From positions 6,987,218 through 7,051,217 of the forward strand of contig JAMKCF010000011.1 of assembly GCA_023634235.1 (NCBI GenBank): a stretch of 64,000 nucleotides of DNA, given 5' to 3'. The notes under the pieces were generated by a model, which did not search any database, had not been told where the DNA came from, and saw nothing but the letters and a program-made list of their open reading frames with translations. Of the stretch, positions 49,901 through 56,292 are shown in pieces. How positions within the stretch are numbered: the stretch's first letter is position 1; the number at the start of each line of letters is the position of its first letter. Position numbers and translations under genes: made by a program. Source of the stretch: Pisaster brevispinus. Its lineage: Eukaryota > Echinodermata > Asteroidea > Forcipulatida > Asteriidae.

Positions 49901-51243
49901 GCCCAGAGGGCATTAGTAGGAGTGAGTAGGGCATTAACAGTTGTCCGTTATAATGCCCAAGTAGCCCAGAGGAGGAGTGGAATAGGGAACCCATAACTTT
50001 AAAATCTTCTCCTCTTACGATTGAAATGACTGAACAATCCAAAACCACACAAACTGGCTTGAGGTTTTTTGAAACGATCAATTACCTCTAAGCAATACTT
50101 TTGAGGCCTGCCTCTACGGAAAGGGGGTCACATACGTGCACAGCATGAATTGCAGAACTGCGCGACAACTCCCATCTTGAGCCCTTCCCCTCTTTCTTTT
50201 CCCCCACATCCTGTCGTGGGGGGGTTGAGTGGCCGTAAACACCCACACCTCCAGCCAATAGCCTGCTGCTTGTTAGAGACTCTCGCCGAGCAGGACTTCC
50301 CTATCCAGCCACTGTAATTGCTGATCGAGATCACAGATCCAGATACCCAGATTTATAACAGCTGTCTGTCATCACGGTAGCTGCCAAGACTCCTTCCCCC
50401 CCCCCAATATTCACAAATTTGATTAATGCAAATTTGAGGGGGTTTGATTTATCTTTTCTTAATCCAATTACGGGCCTTGCACACCATGGGTAATATAATT
50501 AGTCTGCAAACAAATAAACATTAAACAAATTCTGGATTGTAGGATAAGATGCAAAAACAAATATTAGGATTGCATCTGTTTTTGCAGCTGCATTTCTCTG
50601 TGCATATAGCTCCTTTCACACAATGGTTTTGGGTGAATATTTCTTTTTCCTTTTATTGCTCCCTTCTTGGCAAATTTCATAACTTAAAAAGAAGCACAAC
50701 CAAACAAATTTAACTCAGACTGTGAGTGAATAAAAAAACTGCAGCAAAATTTGGGACTGTCAACCAAATTCACCTGACGTCATCATTGCAATAACCTTAA
50801 GTGCCATTTTGGGAGTTTAGTGTTCCCATGTGTTATACAGTGTAGTGTGCATTTTAGGTGATGTGACATCTGTAATTTTTGCGGCGATGTGGCATCAACA
50901 CGCTTTCAATAGTTTTTACTGCGACACGGCGTCAACGTGCTTCCGATAACTTATACGCCTGCAATTTAGACTCAAATTCGTTACAAATACAACCACATCG
51001 AAAACCCTACCTTTATCCAAACTAGACGAGCTGTCATCATAAGATAGAAACTCAGTATCTCAAGTCTTTCTGCGAAGCCAAAGTTGTCAGATTCCATCAA
51101 TTTGAAGAGTTCTTGGGTTTCTTAACTCGATCCCAACCCCCCCTGCTCGTTTCTTACAGGATGAGGACATGTTGAGCAACAAACCAAAACCAGCTAAGAA
51201 GAGGAAGAAGTCATCAGCGCTCGGTGGATCTGACAGCGATTAA
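11635..51243 (+). CDS. INTS3: Integrator complex subunit 3 (INTS3 / SOSS-A), complete, 32 coding exons
   Basis: INTS3 is a scaffold of the nuclear Integrator complex, which cleaves RNA polymerase II transcripts. It also binds SOSSB and SOSSC to form the SOSS complex in DNA repair. Exons: 11635-11703, 15541-15624, 16388-16471, 16829-16942, 17418-17502, 18061-18127, 18830-18971, 19390-19519, 20374-20471, 20790-20837, 22114-22257, 22374-22461, 23252-23331, 24299-24390, 25860-25996, 26923-27027, 27846-27978, 28434-28497, 29362-29465, 30094-30138, 30747-30866, 31937-32036, 34616-34675, 35196-35264, 37023-37098, 39065-39178, 41311-41359, 44486-44656, 45967-46061, 46588-46660, 49480-49633, 51160-51243. 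All are GT-AG and in phase: 3,078 nt, 1,025 residues, against about 1,040 in human. The start ATG sits in CACCATGG. Similarity to vertebrate INTS3, recalled from memory, is high throughout. Introns make up 92% of the span. Confidence 0.97.
12232..13508. mobile_element. 1,277-bp non-autonomous TIR transposon with 10-bp target duplication (MULE-like) in INTS3 intron 1
   Basis: The ends are AAGCCTGTGAC (12232-12242) and its exact inverse GTCACAGGCTT (13498-13508), flanked by the 10-bp direct repeat ATTCTAAATT at 12222-12231 and 13509-13518. Just inside both ends lie clusters of GTTTAAACG and AACGGTTAA words in inverted arrangement. A second internal inverted pair, GCCGCACAGTGTG near 12825 and CACACTGTGCGGC near 13142, is present. 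Near 12394-12453 a GGCCGCCCT-type word of about 25 bp is repeated three times. No transposase is encoded. Duplications of 9-11 bp suit the Mutator-like superfamily. Confidence 0.75.
16618..16686. repeat. Three copies of a 25-bp unit with a 19-bp palindrome
   Basis: AAGCAGAAAACTTCTGCTT occurs at 16618-16636, 16643-16661 and 16668-16686. Each copy is an inverted repeat (AAGCAGAA with TTCTGCTT), and the copies are separated by GTCTGT. It lies in INTS3 intron 3. Confidence 0.9.
17418..24390 (+). CDS. INTS3: INTS3 exons 5-14: conserved helical-repeat core, residues 118-441
   Basis: This is the most conserved part. Diagnostic strings, in order, are [157 protein letters not shown] and [16 protein letters not shown]. 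They match the Ints3 N-terminal family domain nearly word for word. Exon 10 is only 48 nt. The acidic and aromatic residues are evenly spread, as in alpha-solenoid repeats. No exon has a premature stop or frameshift, so the gene looks functional. Confidence 0.96.
18390..18800 (-). mobile_element. Two SINE-B copies, minus strand, INTS3 intron 6
   Basis: Two heads in the same orientation: 18417-18490 (minus strand CATAGTTCAGTTGGTAGAGC, GTTGCAGGTTCAAGTCCCAC) and about 18705-18770. The body between them carries the inverse of GGTGCCAGTCAGAAGCCATT. The pair ends about 30 bp before exon 7. Further SINE-B copies are near 5185-5345, 26540-26790 and 38610-38765 (minus) and near 53960-54110 (plus). Confidence 0.65.
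19815..20060 (+). mobile_element. SINE-D (tRNA-Glu-like family), INTS3 intron 8
   Basis: GGTTCGAATCC is the B box remnant. The body is CTACCTGATTGCGTGGGTTT, then GGGGTTTTCCTCCTACATCT. The tail is TATAGTGATTAAGTTCGCTT with CCTTGGCTTC and ATTAATAAATGAAATG. Minus copies at about 4455-4720, 5965-6130 and 17795-17970 preserve the head, which on their coding strand reads GGCTGGCTCAGTGGTTTCTT with a TTC anticodon region, pointing to tRNA-Glu. The tail matches the solo tails at 18-105 and 30589-30690. Confidence 0.7.
21545..21965 (+). mobile_element. 5'-truncated LINE 3' end, INTS3 intron 10
   Basis: The + strand frame reads [20 protein letters not shown] and then [13 protein letters not shown] before a stop. 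This is the conserved C-terminal tail of CR1-type LINE reverse transcriptases. It is followed by an untranslated tail ending GGCGCATTATAAATGCCTAT and an (ATT)n run. Confidence 0.75.
24566..24735. mobile_element. MITE family M1, copy in INTS3 intron 14
   Basis: The left end GGTCCAATGTCATGGAACTA and the right end TTCTATGAGATTGGGCCC mirror each other. The interior has AGCTAAGCACAACAAAATTA and TTACCAGCCAAAATACC, as in the other M1 copies. Confidence 0.7.
25272..25398. mobile_element. Short palindromic M1-related element in INTS3 intron 14
   Basis: CAATTTCATGGCTCTGCTTAC mirrors GTAAGCAGAGCCAGGAAATTG, closing on GGGCCC at the right. It shares the termini of M1 but has a different interior (GTAAAGCACATCATTCTATG). 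A half copy is at about 30249-30330. Confidence 0.65.
25610..25830 (+). mobile_element. LINE 3' end fragment just before INTS3 exon 15
   Basis: Broken frames give [19 protein letters not shown] and [12 protein letters not shown], the same reverse-transcriptase tail type, with a short untranslated end that includes TTTGGTGCTTTATAAAATC. It reaches to within about 30 bp of the exon 15 acceptor. Confidence 0.55.
25860..27027 (+). CDS. INTS3: INTS3 exons 15-16: end of N-terminal domain and disordered linker, residues 442-522
   Basis: Exon 15 begins with the conserved [18 protein letters not shown] and then turns into a Thr/Pro repeat ([16 protein letters not shown]). Exon 16 is acidic and ends FSDEEEEER, matching in position the AAFSDDEED stretch of vertebrate INTS3. 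Together they make a low-complexity linker between the N-terminal SOSS-binding domain and the C-terminal domain. The Thr-Pro pairs could be sites for proline-directed kinases; that is inference. Confidence 0.9.
27846..46660 (+). CDS. INTS3: INTS3 exons 17-30: C-terminal HEAT-like domain, residues 523-946
   Basis: The domain opens with [20 protein letters not shown] (vertebrate FHPIKETVVEEPVDVTPYLDQLD). It continues through [17 protein letters not shown], the short exons 20 (45 nt) and 27 (49 nt), [52 protein letters not shown] and [19 protein letters not shown]. In human INTS3 this region dimerises and contacts INTS6. Exon 23 (34616-34675) is the least conserved stretch; its frame is fixed by clean phase 0 borders on both sides. 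Exon 30 uses the TTTTTAG acceptor at 46581-46587. A second AG seven bases on would shift the frame and lose the conserved FFSQ. Confidence 0.93.
28090..28303 (-). mobile_element. SINE-A head and partial body, minus strand
   Basis: On the minus strand: TATGTCGTGGCCGAGTGGTT (A box), a GGACTTAAGC anticodon region and GTGTGGGTTCAAGTCCCAGT (B box). These are followed by CTTGACACTTGTGTCCTTAA and a decayed body. It lies in INTS3 intron 17. Another head fragment is at about 23500-23600 (+). Confidence 0.65.
28590..28880 (+). mobile_element. LINE 3' end fragment, INTS3 intron 18
   Basis: The frame reads [20 protein letters not shown] and is then interrupted. This is the APRLWNSLP signature of the LINE reverse-transcriptase tail, followed by T-rich sequence. 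Confidence 0.6.
30346..30475. mobile_element. Palindromic element with perfect 29-bp arms carrying CTCF-like cores
   Basis: Positions 30358-30386 (CTAGGTGGCAGCAGACTTAC...) are the exact inverse of 30437-30465, with a 50-bp loop. Weaker pairing extends outward to CAATGGG and CCCCATTG. Each arm holds CTAGGTGGCAG, the core of many CTCF sites, so two motifs face opposite directions. A third, TGCTGCCACCTAGAG, is at 30000-30014, about 0.35 kb upstream. It lies in INTS3 intron 20. Confidence 0.7.
30589..30690 (+). repeat. Solo LINE/SINE 3' tail with (AAAT)n microsatellite
   Basis: GGCTAGTATAGTAATTAAGT, then CATCCTTGGCTTCACAGTCA, runs into AATAAATAAATAAAC repeats. It ends about 60 bp before INTS3 exon 21. 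Confidence 0.65.
31455..31640. repeat. Inverted pair of the hammerhead-like dispersed repeat
   Basis: CAGAGTCTTTCTCAAAGGCT (left) is the inverse of AGCCTTTGAGAAAGACTCTA (right), about 25 bp apart. The outer parts hold GGCCTGACATTTCGATC and TTGAAACGTCGGGCC. It is in INTS3 intron 21. A single degenerate copy is at about 27428-27475 in intron 16. Confidence 0.6.
32165..32470 (-). mobile_element. LINE 3' end, minus strand, INTS3 intron 22
   Basis: The minus strand frame reads [20 protein letters not shown], then [15 protein letters not shown], the best preserved of the LINE tails here. The untranslated end runs to an (ATT)n tract at about 32178-32200. It directly adjoins the 45-bp minisatellite region. 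Confidence 0.75.
32566..33012. repeat. 45-bp minisatellite, ten copies, in INTS3 intron 22
   Basis: The unit begins ATCAACCTTACATATCAGCC and continues to TGTGGATATCTGAAT. The central copies are nearly identical; the outer ones carry CAATCTGAAT and TTATTCTG variants. Because 45 is divisible by three, the array is open in frame on both strands. The + strand reads a 15-residue repeat containing [13 protein letters not shown]; the minus strand reads [12 protein letters not shown]. It sits between exons 22 and 23 and has no splice link to them, so a protein product is not expected. Confidence 0.93.
33011..33114. repeat. 52-bp tandem duplication
   Basis: TGCTGTAACCACTTAAAGTG with the following 32 bases is repeated head-to-tail with essentially no change. 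It directly adjoins the 45-bp minisatellite and lies just outside the large palindrome that starts near 33121. Confidence 0.9.
33121..33607. mobile_element. Large palindromic element (foldback MITE) in INTS3 intron 22
   Basis: The outer arms pair ATAATATCTTACCCAGTTAC (from about 33130) with GTGACTGGGTAAGAGTTCAT (from about 33576). The inner arms pair GTGTGGACCTGAGAACAAAA (33249 onward) with TTTTGTTCTCAGGTCCACAC (33521 onward). A further AACACTATGTGGAC pair lies inside. No ORF of note. The nested arms make this a long hairpin-forming DNA element of roughly 490 bp. Confidence 0.7.
34252..34425. mobile_element. Palindromic MITE with GCGAATGCGAAT termini
   Basis: ATACTTCCTGCAAATGCGAA on the left mirrors TTCGCATTCGCAGGAAGTGT on the right, and TTTTGACGTCACA mirrors TGTGACGTCAAAA inside. 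The flanks GAGCCTAAGCTGAAGCCTAA and GAGCCCAAGCTGGAGCCCAA are similar direct repeats, possibly an old duplication spanning the insertion. It is in INTS3 intron 22. Confidence 0.65.
34765..35125 (+). mobile_element. SINE-A subfamily II with a different 3' tail
   Basis: The head is 5'-truncated but retains CAAGCTCTGGTGTTTCTGAT and GGGTTTGATTCC. The body switches to TTCGGATGGGACATTAAGCT, AAAGAACCGAGAACACTTT and CAAGCACCCTTGTTTACAGG. The tail is GTGATTAAGTTCACTTATGA, followed by CCTTGGTTTC and ATATATAATAATAATAA. Headless 3' copies lie at about 2780-2985 and 16160-16370. It is in INTS3 intron 23, ending about 70 bp before exon 24. Confidence 0.75.
36597..36935 (+). mobile_element. SINE-A, tRNA-Leu-derived, near full length
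   Basis: The head at 36602-36686 folds like a class II tRNA. TGTCATG pairs perfectly with CATGACA, TGGCTGAGCGG is the A box and GGTTCAAATCC the B box, and a CAA anticodon fits leucine. The body continues ACTTGTGTCC-like, ACCCAGGGGTTATAAATGGG and GCGAGGGTAGAGG to the tail TAATGTAAAGCGCATTGATA with TTATTA repeats. The recurring body shows that it is a SINE and not a tRNA gene. A body fragment without the head is at about 1285-1475. It is in INTS3 intron 24. Confidence 0.75.
37386..37530. mobile_element. Short palindromic MITE, GGCCGATTTCACAAAG type
   Basis: GGCCGATTTCACAAAG on the left mirrors CTTTGTGAAATCGAGCC on the right, and internal ATCTTAA and TTAAATT words also mirror. It directly abuts the end of a GGGCCCAATTTCAT-type element in INTS3 intron 25. 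Confidence 0.55.
37695..37990 (+). mobile_element. SINE-C, third tRNA-like family, INTS3 intron 25
   Basis: The head has GGTGGTCTAGTGGTAAAACA and GGGTTCAAATCCC. The body has CCTGTAGATTTTTTTTTCAC, then GAGTATACAGTGCTTAATAC and ACATCGATGTATGGG. Other copies are at about 38395-38500, 45265-45430 and 53785-53920. I could not assign the parent tRNA with confidence; the CTAGTGG A box suits Glu, Gly or Asp. Confidence 0.65.
39179..39640 (+). mobile_element. LINE 3' end starting at the INTS3 exon 26 donor
   Basis: The frame reads [20 protein letters not shown] and then [12 protein letters not shown], the region immediately upstream of the LINE tail signature. A later APPWNP-like piece is frameshifted. 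The homology begins within a few bases of the exon 26 splice donor, yet the donor GTTAGT remains usable. Confidence 0.65.
40570..40665. repeat. 16-bp minisatellite, six copies, INTS3 intron 26
   Basis: AGAGTGGATTGACCAT is repeated six times. The first copy has AACCAT and the last ends CCAC. Nothing suggests a function. Confidence 0.93.
43097..43530. mobile_element. Two adjacent M1-family elements in INTS3 intron 27
   Basis: One copy spans roughly 43097-43240 and the next 43237-43530. The second shows two successive CATAGAGC, AAGTAGCT, AAGGTTACCAGCCAAAAT blocks before ending TCAGTGAAATTGGGACC, so it appears to be an insertion or a partial duplication of the left arm. Confidence 0.6.
44800..45075. 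mobile_element. Two SINE-B copies head-to-head (tRNA-Asn-like) in INTS3 intron 28
   Basis: A minus copy (44800-44960) and a plus copy (44985-45075) meet at their heads. The plus head reads GGATAGCTCAGTCGG (A box), a GTT anticodon in CATGTTAATCC and AGTTCAAATCC (B box). The minus copy carries the shared body ATTTACCCAGTCAGTTTCCC, then TTGTGGTTTATTACTTGAT. Together they form a long inverted repeat. Confidence 0.7.
46780..47380. repeat. Degenerate tandem array, core unit 43 bp, INTS3 intron 30
   Basis: TACCCCATAAACCACAATGA with ATATCAGCAGTACGCCCAGC is the best unit (about 47140-47300). Flanking units are more diverged and of variable length, each keeping CAGTACACCCAGC and CCCCATAA words. Confidence 0.8.
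47860..47940. repeat. Short direct repeat in INTS3 intron 30
   Basis: GGACCCCACAAGAGAATTCT occurs at about 47879 and again about 30 bp later, followed by TTG and TTAG variants. A related GGTACCACTAGAACAAAG, CATTGTTCCATTGTT stretch is at 59850-59905, so this is probably a dispersed element. Confidence 0.5.
48350..48512. mobile_element. Foldback element with arms of about 60 bp in INTS3 intron 30
   Basis: TCAAGTGAGGTTCGGGGACA (from 48363) pairs with the inverse of the right arm ending CCTCACTTGA at 48500. Pairing runs through GAGCTGTGGTGGTT and AACCACCACAGCTC to a loop of only about 12 bp. The transcript of this intron would form a near-continuous hairpin with a few mismatches. Confidence 0.75.
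49480..51243 (+). CDS. INTS3: INTS3 exons 31-32: basic, serine-rich C-terminal tail, residues 947-1025
   Basis: Exon 31 starts [13 protein letters not shown], aligning with the vertebrate FSDLFSLAEEYED, and then becomes Ser/Thr/Arg-rich. Exon 32 encodes 27 residues with [10 protein letters not shown], a likely nuclear localisation signal, and ends GGSDSD before TAA at 51241-51243. Human INTS3 ends in the same VGSDSD style, which confirms that the gene is complete. The acidic serines fit casein kinase 2 sites. Confidence 0.95.
49645..49990. repeat. 64-bp minisatellite, about 5.5 copies, INTS3 intron 31
   Basis: The unit contains AATAGGGCATTAGCAGTTGT, CTGTAATAATGCCCAAGGAG and CCCAGAGGGCATTAGTAGGA. 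It begins about 10 bp after the exon 31 donor, so the donor sits at the array edge. Confidence 0.88.
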
Positions 51244-52302
51244 GAAAAAAGCCTCCAGCCAAGGCGTCGGTCGTATTCTTCTACTCTTCTTTGTTTCCTC
51301 ATTCTCTCTCTCTCTCTCTCTCTTTTTTTTTTTTTTAAATTGAATTCATTAATAGCAGATTTAGTATTAGTCATTGATTCTTTGTCATTTTTTTTCCCAC
51401 CCTTCTTTTGAAATCCGCGGACGTATCAGGGCTGGAAACGAAACTTTGGGCTTTTGCTGATCTTAATCAGATCTGGCACGTTGAGCGTGGGGATTTGCCA
51501 AAAGGAAAGGCAGGTTCAGGTTTAGGACATGTTCAGTAATCGGCTCTTTCATTTCTCTGAGGAACGTGGAGAGCTGATAGAGATGTCCGGAAAAGAAAAC
51601 CCATCTAAGGGTTTTTGATTGTGTTTGGTTTTTGGTTTTTGACAGCAAACCAGACACCCCCTGTTCTACTTTATGGCCATCTAAAGTAGTCAACAGCGTC
51701 AGAGTAATTGGTTGCTGTGGTGGTCAACCTGCAGGGAAGTTTAGAGGTTAATTTGTTCCAAGACCAAGCCTTGTGGTTTATTGTTTTTTCTCATTGGCTA
51801 CTCTGAGAAACGGTCTTGGGTTTCTGCTGTACGGTGTAACTCTGAAATACAGAACGCTCTGAATGGTCTAACTGGAGCATGGCATGTTCTCATGATGTGG
51901 GTTACAATGTAAAACCACTTGATTCAAATTTTGGTGCTGGGGGTAGGGGTGAAGCAGGGGGGGGGGTTTTACTGAAGGTGATCAACTGCTTTATTGCCCC
52001 TTTCTTGCATCCACCAATGCTGGGAGGAGTGCCTCTTACGTTTCATAGCCCCCTTCCCATTTGACGGGTTTAACGCCCCCAGCCATCTCTACAACTCAGG
52101 ATCAATCAGGTGCCAATGTCATGATCCTGTTTAGCAAAAAAAGTATTGCTTAAAGAATATTTTTGGCTAACCACAAAATGACAGGGAACCAGTCCCAGTG
52201 CCCAAGCAAAGTAAAGTGCGTGGTGTTATCGGGGGCAGTAACCCATTTTATGCTAAGCAGTGTTCTTTGCTTAGCAGATTTTGGTGCCTTTTTAGAATAA
52301 AC
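51244..52302 (+). other. Probable INTS3 3' UTR
   Basis: After TAA come a (CT)n tract at 51307-51325, a poly-T run and unique sequence without coding exons. The only AATAAA within 2.4 kb of the stop is at 52296-52301, which would give a 3' UTR of about 1.07 kb. The true cleavage site cannot be fixed from sequence alone, because M1-type repeat words overlap this area. Confidence 0.45.
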
Positions 52303-52474
52303 CCCTTTCATATGCCGCTGAGGTCGTTGAGGTCAAACAATGGCAACCATCAGTCAATGAGAGGTCTTTCACGGATCTCAAGTGAGGGCCCTTTCATATG
52401 CCGCTGAGGTCGTTGAGGTCAAACAATGGCAACCATCAGCCAATGAGAGGTCTTTCACGGATCTCAAGTGAGGG
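52303..52474. repeat. 86-bp tandem duplication downstream of INTS3
   Basis: CCCTTTCATATGCCGCTGAG and the following 66 bases occur at 52303-52388 and again at 52389-52474. I saw a single difference (CAGTCAATG against CAGCCAATG). The near identity implies a recent duplication, immediately after the candidate poly(A) signal. Confidence 0.92.
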
Positions 52475-52734
52475 CGCTGTCTGAGCTTCTGACGTCATCC
52501 AAGGGGGTCTATCTATCGGGTCCTGGTGCTCCATAGTAATCTCCTTACCCGGTACTAAATAATGCTCACAGAGACAACCATAAAACGCACTGAGCATTCA
52601 GCTTAATACGCCGCCGTTCACTTTACACTGAGAGGAAAAACCCTTATCAAGTGCAACCAATTTATTGGTGGAAATGGGTTATTTAGATCACAGGAAATGT
52701 TTCAGCCACTTCCTACTAGCAGAAAGCACTAGGG

Positions 52735-53092
52735 CCGAATTTCATAGAGCTACTTAAGCACAAAAAGTAGTTAAGCACAGCATTATTATGCTTACCAGAT
52801 TATGGTTACCAGCCAAAATACCATGTAACTTGTACCATTTTTGACTGGTATCCTGCACATTTTAAGCAATACTTTCTGCTTAAAAGCAGCCCAGGGCTCA
52901 ACTTCATAGAGCTGCTTAAGCAAAAAACATTGCTTTAAACATTTTCTGCTAAGCAAAACCACATAGGGTACCAGTCGCAGATTGTACACGTGACATGGTA
53001 TTTTGGCTGGTAGCCTTATTCTGTTCAGCATTTTGTTTGTTTGTGCTTAGCTACTTTTTGTGCTAAAGCAGCTGTGTGGAACTGGGCCCAGG
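52735..53092. mobile_element. Two M1-family elements joined head-to-head, downstream of INTS3
   Basis: The left element begins GGGCCGAATTTCATAGAGCT. A second begins GGGCTCAACTTCATAGAGCT near 52911 and ends with the inverse, GCTGTGTGGAACTGGGCCC. Both carry the AAAATACCATGTAAC or GGTATTTTGGCTGGTA words. If the INTS3 3' UTR reaches this far, the transcript would contain long complementary arms. Confidence 0.65.
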
Positions 53093-54231
53093 TTTCTTCT
53101 GTCAACGTTGAAATTGTGTCTACCTTCAATAGCATCCTTGGAATTAGGTGTTTACATGCCTCGCTCGGTCTTATTATGAATTATTTGTCTGTAAAATATA
53201 CTTTTCCCAAATAATTTGAATGTAGTGAAATTACTCAGCTTGAATTTGGGGTGGGGGGGGGGGGGGTAGGGAGTTGCTACAATTTTTTCCATAGCAGTGT
53301 TACATGTTGGCAGATATCAGCTTGGGATTTCCAATTTGGAGAAATAGGACACCTATTTGTTACTTAAAAATTAACCGAGCTACAGAAATGAATAGTCTTC
53401 ATATCTAATGTTTATACATTTCTTACAGGAGATGCCATTGTATAACACACCAAGTTTGAAAATAACACTAAATTCTTTTGTACAAATAGAGTGAAAATGT
53501 ACATTATGTAGAAATGTAAATATGTGATTTAAGCAGAACGAGAAAAGAAATCTGTTGGAATACAGAAAAAAAAGGAGATATTGTTAGTTTTATTTATTCC
53601 TTGTTATTGTTCTATCCAAGGGGAAACCCCTAGAGATATCATAATTTCCTGTGTAGGTATCACACAGTTCACTGTCTGATTGGATAGTATTACACGAGGA
53701 AATACACACAGTTTAATTTTTTTTTGCGGATTCCGCTGCTAACTGCAGGATTCATCGGACACGCTCGCTTCTCATCACCGGACACGCCGGGTGGTCTAGT
53801 CATAAGGACAGCGGCTCTAGAATTTGGGTTTGTGGGGTTCGAATCCCACCCTAGTAGTTAGTATGCATGTGGACTTGGGGAAAGCACTCTGTAAGCACTC
53901 TGTCAGTGTGGGCTGTTGCCAAAATATCCCAACAACCTTATCGACAAACTAGGGAATTGCAAACAATAGGGCTAGATTGATCGAGCGCTGGCATGTTAAT
54001 GCAGAGGTCGCAGGTTCCCTGCTCTAGTCAATTTTCTTTTTTTTCAACCGCAAATTGTAAAAAATTTACCAGGTCAGTTTCCCTTGTGGTTTATTATTTC
54101 ATATTTGAAATAGAAAATTGCATCCCATTATTAGGTGATCTCTCTGCTGCCGCTACCAGGTTTTATTGCAAACTTGGGTGACTGTGATCTTGGCTGTACG
54201 GCAGTTACAGATTGAATGGCTTCTGACTGGC

Positions 54232-54372
54232 ACCCCCGAATAAAGATATTGACAAAATAGGGAGACCTCCAACAATACGGCTAGATAGCTCATCTGGTCT
54301 GGCAGGTTAATCCGGAGGTCGCTGGTTCAAGTCCGGCTCTAGTCAATTTTCTTTGTTCAACCCCAAAAGATG
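54232..54372 (+). mobile_element. SINE-B, plus strand, downstream of INTS3
   Basis: AAAGATATTGACAAAATAGG precedes the tRNA-like head GGCTAGATAGCTCATCTGG, with GTTAATCCGGAGGTCGCTGG and TTCAAGTCC. The body continues AGTCAATTTTCTTTGTTCAA. This copy shows that the 5' flank TTGACAAAATAGGGAGACC belongs to the repeat. Confidence 0.65.
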
Positions 54373-54949
54373 GAATTTAACAAGCAATATAATGTTCACT
54401 CACGGCCATTTTAGAAAAGGCGTACACCTTTAAAAGCTATATTCCATGTGGACAGGAGACGCCATTTAATGTAAATGCATACAAAACATTGTTCATCTGA
54501 TATGCAACCCATTACATCAGATAACCCTTCCATCCTTTCCTCTGCACGAATTTAGCCCGTGTTCAGGATGCTCGCTATTAAAGTTACGGTCCTCCATTGG
54601 TTGTGTTAGGCAATACTCCTAGTTGGGTTATAATGCATTCTTGCTTTGATTCTAAGGAGTATGTTAAAGGTATGGTGTAGCACTGTTTGTTTGTTTTTCC
54701 ACCATGGATGTAAAGGAAATGGATGTATTTGCTTTGGGTTAAAACGGGTATGCGGTTTTGACCCAGCCAGGCCGATGGTTTATGAATGCTTCTTAGGATT
54801 TGAATGATTTGAGTCAAAAGGCCGTAGGCACATGACGTCATTTGAGTAGGGCGCCCTCGGGTAGAACTATAAGGTCCAAGGTTGGAACGGTCCAGTGCTG
54901 GATTGATGAGGAACTACTTCACAGTGTTGTTTAACAATGGACCGTATGC

Positions 54950-55280
54950 ATACGTTATTATTATTGTATATACTTGATGGTAATGAAACCAAGGATGTTT
55001 CATAAGTGAACTTAATCGCTGTAAACAAGGGTGCTTGCAACGAACCAGAAAGACTGGGGCCTGACCCCTACTCTTCCACGGTAAAGTGTTATCGGTTCTT
55101 TTCCGTGCACTACCAATAATTTTACAAGGGATCTACGGCTTAATGTCCCATCCGATGGACAAAGCAATTATAAAGTATATTGGTCAAGGACACGTGTGCC
55201 ACGACCGGGACTCGAACCCACACGCTGCTGATCAGAATCACCAGATGCTTGAGTCCGGCGCTCAGCCATGACACGCCACT
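54950..55280 (-). mobile_element. SINE-A subfamily II, full length, minus strand
   Basis: Read on the minus strand, it starts GTGTCATGGCTGAGCGCCGG and carries GGACTCAAGCATCTGGTGAT and the B box GGGTTCGAGTCCC. It ends with CTTACTTATGAAACATCC-like and TATACAATAATAATAACG sequence. It is the most complete subfamily II copy in the window. Confidence 0.75.
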
Positions 55281-55584
55281 AGCTTAGAGGTGAAACGATG
55301 GTTTTAAAAAAGAGGGGGGGGGGGGGGAGGAAAACGCACAGCTTTGTACGCGCAGCGCGTAGAACGGGCCAACGAGCAACCCACTTGACCTCTACGGGAG
55401 GGTGACCCGCAGTGACGTCATATGACGTCATGCGCATACGGTTTGCTGCCAAGCAAAATTCGAATCCTTTTGACTGGTTGTAGAAATGCATTCAGGATTG
55501 TTTGTCCACAGAAAACCACAAACTTGTGAACATGTATGCGTTGTCCTCAGGGTGGCATGTGAGGCTTACTAAAAATGCGTTCAG

Positions 55585-55866
55585 TTGCCTGAAAAGATTT
55601 CGTACATACAAGAGAAATTTCTCATTGATAATGCCGCGCTCTGTGATGCTATGTATGTGTTGTCAATTTTCAGTTGTCAAGCTTACAACAACAATAGCCC
55701 TACAATATCCCCAGCCGGCAGAAAGAGCAAGAACGTTGAATCATTGCCAACAACTGCATCTGTTTTTCGAGCAGAGCTTATTCACGTCCCTCCCGTCAGA
55801 ATGCTCGACAAGTCACTCCAAGATTCGTTCCGTGGCTCACTCCGGTGTCACAATCCATTAGCGTGA
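55585..55866 (+). other. Possible coding exon, unassigned
   Basis: A frame of about 93 codons ends in TGA at 55864-55866. It is preceded by an acceptor-like TACTAAAAATGCGTTCAG. A second acceptor, TTGTCAATTTTCAG, lies inside at about 55675. Composition is protein-like (QEKFLIDNAALCDAMYVLS, FRAELIHVPPVRMLDKSL), and the local GC content is higher than in the surroundings. I recognise no domain and find no partner exon, so chance remains a strong alternative. Confidence 0.2.
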
Positions 55867-56292
55867 TATTTCAATTTGAGTTGTGCGCGGGGGAAAATGG
55901 TTGATAGTCCCCAAGGGCTGGCATCATTGACGGCCGGCTCCAGCACTAGGAGTTAACGTGGTGGCTCTCCCATGGGGTGACTCCATAAGAAGAACGGGCT
56001 TTATCTCGAGCGACACAGTCCTTTTTTGGAGGGAGATGTTTGGGCGTAGCCCCCAGACTTGTTTCGGGGACAATGATAACGCTTCTGGCCGAGGGTCACT
56101 CCCTAAGTATTCTCCCCTATAGATGGCTAGGGACTGGAACATGGGAGGGGCATTTGGTTCCTAGAGAAACAAACAACCAAACAAGAAACAACAAACAAAC
56201 AAGTACTCAAAAACAACATCCATCAAACGAGCTAACAAACAATAAAACCGTAATTAAATGTGGTACTGTGAAGTGTGCATGAATGTCTGCAG

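Larger units (their letters stand above)
53093..55500. other. Repeat-rich spacer with no gene seen
   Basis: It contains a poly-G run at about 53251-53266 and unique AT-rich sequence to 53780. SINE-C (53785), two SINE-B copies (53960 and 54232), about 500 bp of unassigned sequence and the minus SINE-A (54950-55280) follow. A second G run is at 55313-55327. Confidence 0.5.

Noticed and set aside
49645..49990. CRISPR-like regular repeats
   Set aside because: The units are contiguous 64-bp tandem repeats with no unique spacers, in an intron of an animal gene.
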